Of a stretch of 35,479 bases of DNA, positions 33,287-35,479 are shown in pieces. The position numbers were made by a program, and so were the translations under genes. Origin of the DNA: Chitinophagaceae bacterium (GTDB taxonomy: Bacteria > Bacteroidota > Bacteroidia > Chitinophagales > Chitinophagaceae). The stretch's first letter is position 1. Every line of letters starts with the position of its first letter. The stretch covers positions 1-35,479 of the forward strand of contig JAICGN010000036.1 in NCBI GenBank assembly GCA_025923075.1, in the 5' to 3' direction. A model generated the notes under the pieces. The model searched no databases. It saw only the letters and a program-made list of their open reading frames with translations, and was not told the DNA's origin.

Positions 33287-35077
33287 ATGAGAAAATTTTT
33301 TTTGTTACTCAACACCTTATTACTTTTTGTTTGTTCAATTGCGCAACCTCCAACCGATCCCCGGCTTAAAGGACTGGACACTTTTGCATTAAGACTTTTG
33401 AAAGAATGGCATGCGCCCGGAGTTACCATTGCGGTAGTGGAAAAAAACAAAGTCGTCTATACCGGTGGTTTTGGCTACCGTGATTATGAAAAGAAATTGC
33501 CTGTTACCGAACACACGCTGTTTGCTATTGGGTCCTGCACTAAAGCATTTACGTCTTCTATCCTTGGCATGCTGGAAAAAGAAGGGAAGGTGAGTTTAGA
33601 TAAGCCGGTAAGAGATTATTTACCCGAATTAGTTTTTAAAAACGATTATACCAATAAACATGCAACGCTGCGTGATATGATGTGTCATCGAACAGGATTA
33701 CCACGACATGATTATTCATGGTATGGTTCTACTGCAAGCCGCAATGAGCTGCTTGCCCGGGTACAGTACCAGGAACCTACATTTGAATTGAGAGAAAAAT
33801 ACCAGTACAATAATTTTATGTTTATGGCGCAAGGGCTCGTGATTGAAAAAATCACCGGGAAAAGCTGGGAAGAAAATATGCAGGAAAGAATTTTCAAACC
33901 ACTGGGTATGAGCAAAACCAATATGTCTGTTATTGAAATGGAAAAATCCGCTGATCGTTCTCTTGCTTATTCATCAACAAATAATAAGATTCAGGCAATT
34001 CCTTATAGAAACATTGATGCAATTGGGCCGGCTGGCTCAATAAACAGTTGCGCAAAGGATATGGCCAACTGGCTTATCACCTGGATCAACGATGGAAAAT
34101 TCAATGGCAAAGAAATCATTCCTCCAGGTTACCGTGCTCAGGCGATCACATCACAAATTTCTCCGGGCGGGGGTTTGCCTGGCACAGAAAATCCTGATCT
34201 GCATATGAGTGGATATGGATTAGCATGGGGTATCAGCAGTTATCGTGGTCATTACCGCGTAGAGCATAGCGGAGGCATAGACGGCTTTATCACCTCTACA
34301 TCTTTTTTTCCATCCGATAGTATCGGCATTTTTGTAGTGACCAATCAAGGTACGCCTACTACGAGCATTAGGAATTTTATTGCAGACAGGATGCTCAGGC
34401 TTTCTTACCGGCCATGGGGAAAAACAGCATTAGCCGATAAGTTAAAAGCGGATTCAACGGCAAAAACAACGCCCAACAAGGACAGTATTAATCGAAAACC
34501 CGGTACAAAATATTCGCATGATATAGAAGAGTACACAGGCGAATTTGAAAACAAAGGGTATGGCATTATAAAAATATTCAGGGAAAAAGACACTACATGG
34601 ATCGACTACAATGAGGCAGGTAAAAGAACCAAAAGTTACCTGGAACATTATCATTATGATGTATTTAGGATCAGGCAAACTGATGAAACTGAAAATCCGA
34701 AAGATGCGCCTAAAGTTGCCTTCAATGCCAACACCAGAGGAAACTTAATAGAAATAGAAATACAACTTGAGCCAACAGTAAAAGATATTTTGTTTGAGAA
34801 ATTGCCGCCGGCGGTTGGTAAGAATGAATTGCAAAAATATGTTGGCGACTATGATCTGAATGGGACTAACGTGAAAGTATATATAAAGGATGATAAAACT
34901 TTAATGGCATTTATAGCGGGACAAACCGACTATGAATTGGTGCCAGCCAAAGAAAATGAATTTGATCTGAAAATTGCCAAAGGATACAGTGTAAAATTTG
35001 AGGTGAACAATAAAAATGAGGTCTTGAGCCTGACTTTTATTCAGCCCAATGGAAATTTTAAAGCTACTAAAAAATAG
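33287..35077 (+). CDS. Secreted class C beta-lactamase-like serine hydrolase with C-terminal DUF3471-type domain
   Basis: A protein of 596 residues. The signal peptide ends near residue 19 (SIAQ). The beta-lactamase/penicillin-binding domain (about 25-385) carries SxxK as Ser83-Cys-Thr-Lys86 (IGSCTKAF), the Tyr-x-Asn motif at Tyr174-Asn176 (KYQYNNF) and HSG at 327-329 (VEHSGGIDGF). The C-terminal region, about 415-596, shows strand-rich sequences (EYTGEFENKGYGIIKI, KYVGDYDLNGTNVKVYI) like the DUF3471/lipocalin-like domains attached to such hydrolases. Likely a periplasmic or secreted esterase, peptidase or D-aminopeptidase; resistance to beta-lactams is not implied. An amidohydrolase gene follows. 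Confidence 0.9.
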   Translation: MRKFFLLLNTLLLFVCSIAQPPTDPRLKGLDTFALRLLKEWHAPGVTIAVVEKNKVVYTGGFGYRDYEKKLPVTEHTLFAIGSCTKAFTSSILGMLEKEGKVSLDKPVRDYLPELVFKNDYTNKHATLRDMMCHRTGLPRHDYSWYGSTASRNELLARVQYQEPTFELREKYQYNNFMFMAQGLVIEKITGKSWEENMQERIFKPLGMSKTNMSVIEMEKSADRSLAYSSTNNKIQAIPYRNIDAIGPAGSINSCAKDMANWLITWINDGKFNGKEIIPPGYRAQAITSQISPGGGLPGTENPDLHMSGYGLAWGISSYRGHYRVEHSGGIDGFITSTSFFPSDSIGIFVVTNQGTPTTSIRNFIADRMLRLSYRPWGKTALADKLKADSTAKTTPNKDSINRKPGTKYSHDIEEYTGEFENKGYGIIKIFREKDTTWIDYNEAGKRTKSYLEHYHYDVFRIRQTDETENPKDAPKVAFNANTRGNLIEIEIQLEPTVKDILFEKLPPAVGKNELQKYVGDYDLNGTNVKVYIKDDKTLMAFIAGQTDYELVPAKENEFDLKIAKGYSVKFEVNNKNEVLSLTFIQPNGNFKATKK

Positions 35078-35102
35078 AACCCCAATTAATTGGATTAAAA
35101 AA

Positions 35103-35122
35103 CCTGCCTGTCGGCCGACAGG
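35103..35122. repeat. REP-like palindrome, perfect 16-base core
   Basis: The core cctgtcggccgacagg (35107-35122) is a perfect palindrome, preceded by cctg as at 173-191. It lies between the serine hydrolase stop and the amidohydrolase start. A second 12-base palindrome, ccaattaattgg, is at 35082-35093. Together they could act as a processing or attenuation hairpin within a bicistronic message. Confidence 0.55.
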
Positions 35123-35129
35123 GATCATA

Positions 35130-35479
35130 ATGAAAAAAATTAAGGGCCTGCTGATTGTTACAGTTGTTTTATATTTTATTTCCTGCACAGAAAAGCAACC
35201 GGAATATGACACCATCATCCGAAACGCGATGATCTATGATGGCAATGGCGGTGAGCCATTTAAAGGAGACGTCGCGATCAATGCCGACACGATCGCAGTC
35301 ATTGGCGATTTTTCAAAAGCTTCCTCGAAAAATGAAATTGGCGCAAACGGAAAGGCTGTCGCTCCCGGTTTTATAAATATGCTTAGCTGGGCCACTGAAA
35401 CATTGATCGAAGATGGCCGGTCACAAAGTGATATTAAACAAGGTGTGACGCTTGAAGTAATGGGTGAAGGATGGAGTAT
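35130..35479 (+). CDS. D-aminoacylase-like amidohydrolase lipoprotein (5' part, cut by window end)
   Basis: Only the first 116 residues are in the window. The signal peptide ends in a lipobox (LYFISC, Cys19), then TEKQPEYDTIIRNAMIYDGNG, the start of the amidohydrolase beta-sandwich. The region that normally reads GFIDVHTH, with two metal-binding His, is here APGFINMLSW, with Leu and Trp at those positions, followed by ATETLIEDGRSQSDIKQGVT and EVMGEGWS. I recall this variant as a distinct group of N-acyl-D-amino-acid-deacylase-like proteins. It lies 52 bases after the serine hydrolase and may form a D-amino-acid/peptide scavenging pair with it; this is an inference. Confidence 0.8.
   Translation, partial: MKKIKGLLIVTVVLYFISCTEKQPEYDTIIRNAMIYDGNGGEPFKGDVAINADTIAVIGDFSKASSKNEIGANGKAVAPGFINMLSWATETLIEDGRSQSDIKQGVTLEVMGEGWS

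Noticed and set aside
33287-35077. Interpretation as an antibiotic-resistance beta-lactamase
   Set aside because: Its SxxK, YxN and HSG motifs are shared by many esterases and peptidases, and the length and C-terminal extra domain point to that broader group.

Overview
The window comes from a Bacteroidota genome, most likely family Chitinophagaceae. The evidence is moderate to low GC, the giant outer-membrane translocon SprA, several type IX secretion (T9SS) cargo proteins, LytS/LytTR two-component genes, a GxxExxY element, K319L-type PKD domain remnants and REP-like intergenic palindromes. No rRNA, tRNA, CRISPR array, integrase or transposase was seen.

Layout. 1-2.2 kb: a palindrome-bearing leader, then a DUF4105 membrane protein and an alpha/beta hydrolase, both with GTG starts. 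2.2-7.7 kb: two tandem paralogous ~870-residue secreted proteins with PKD/Ig-like repeats and a gliding-type (type B) T9SS C-terminal domain. 7.8-9.3 kb: a short-chain dehydrogenase and a small secreted protein. 9.29-9.80 kb: a compact GxxExxY (PD-(D/E)XK-like) gene between near-perfect 30-bp inverted repeats, fitted between two convergent stop codons. 9.8-17.7 kb: sprA and ruvA on the minus strand. 17.8-18.8 kb: fabH on the plus strand.

18.8-27.5 kb is the accessory part. It holds three paralogous PAP2/vanadium-haloperoxidase-like proteins, two of them lipoproteins with intact motifs and one with its active-site motifs eroded. It also holds a delta-60-repeat T9SS cargo protein, two small exported proteins of unknown function, and two decayed fragments of K319L/PKD-type domains that the intergenic sequence otherwise hides. 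One fragment keeps the first half of the domain and the other the second half, on the same strand and in the right order, with a four-gene block between them.

27.7-30.8 kb is an overlapping three-gene signalling operon: a LytS-type histidine kinase, a second kinase-like protein that has lost the phospho-acceptor histidine and the glycine-rich ATP box, and a LytTR response regulator. It is transcribed divergently from the third PAP2 gene. 30.9-35.5 kb: DsrE-like and DinB-like proteins, a PLP-dependent Cys/Met-metabolism enzyme, a class C beta-lactamase-like serine hydrolase, and the 5' end of a D-aminoacylase-like amidohydrolase cut by the window end.

How the parts fit: SprA is the export channel for T9SS cargo, and at least three cargo proteins are encoded here (2213-4831, 5086-7701, 20209-22254). 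The most unusual items are the kinase/pseudo-kinase/LytTR operon next to the haloperoxidase family with one degenerate member, the split PKD remnants, and the stop-codon-to-stop-codon GxxExxY element.
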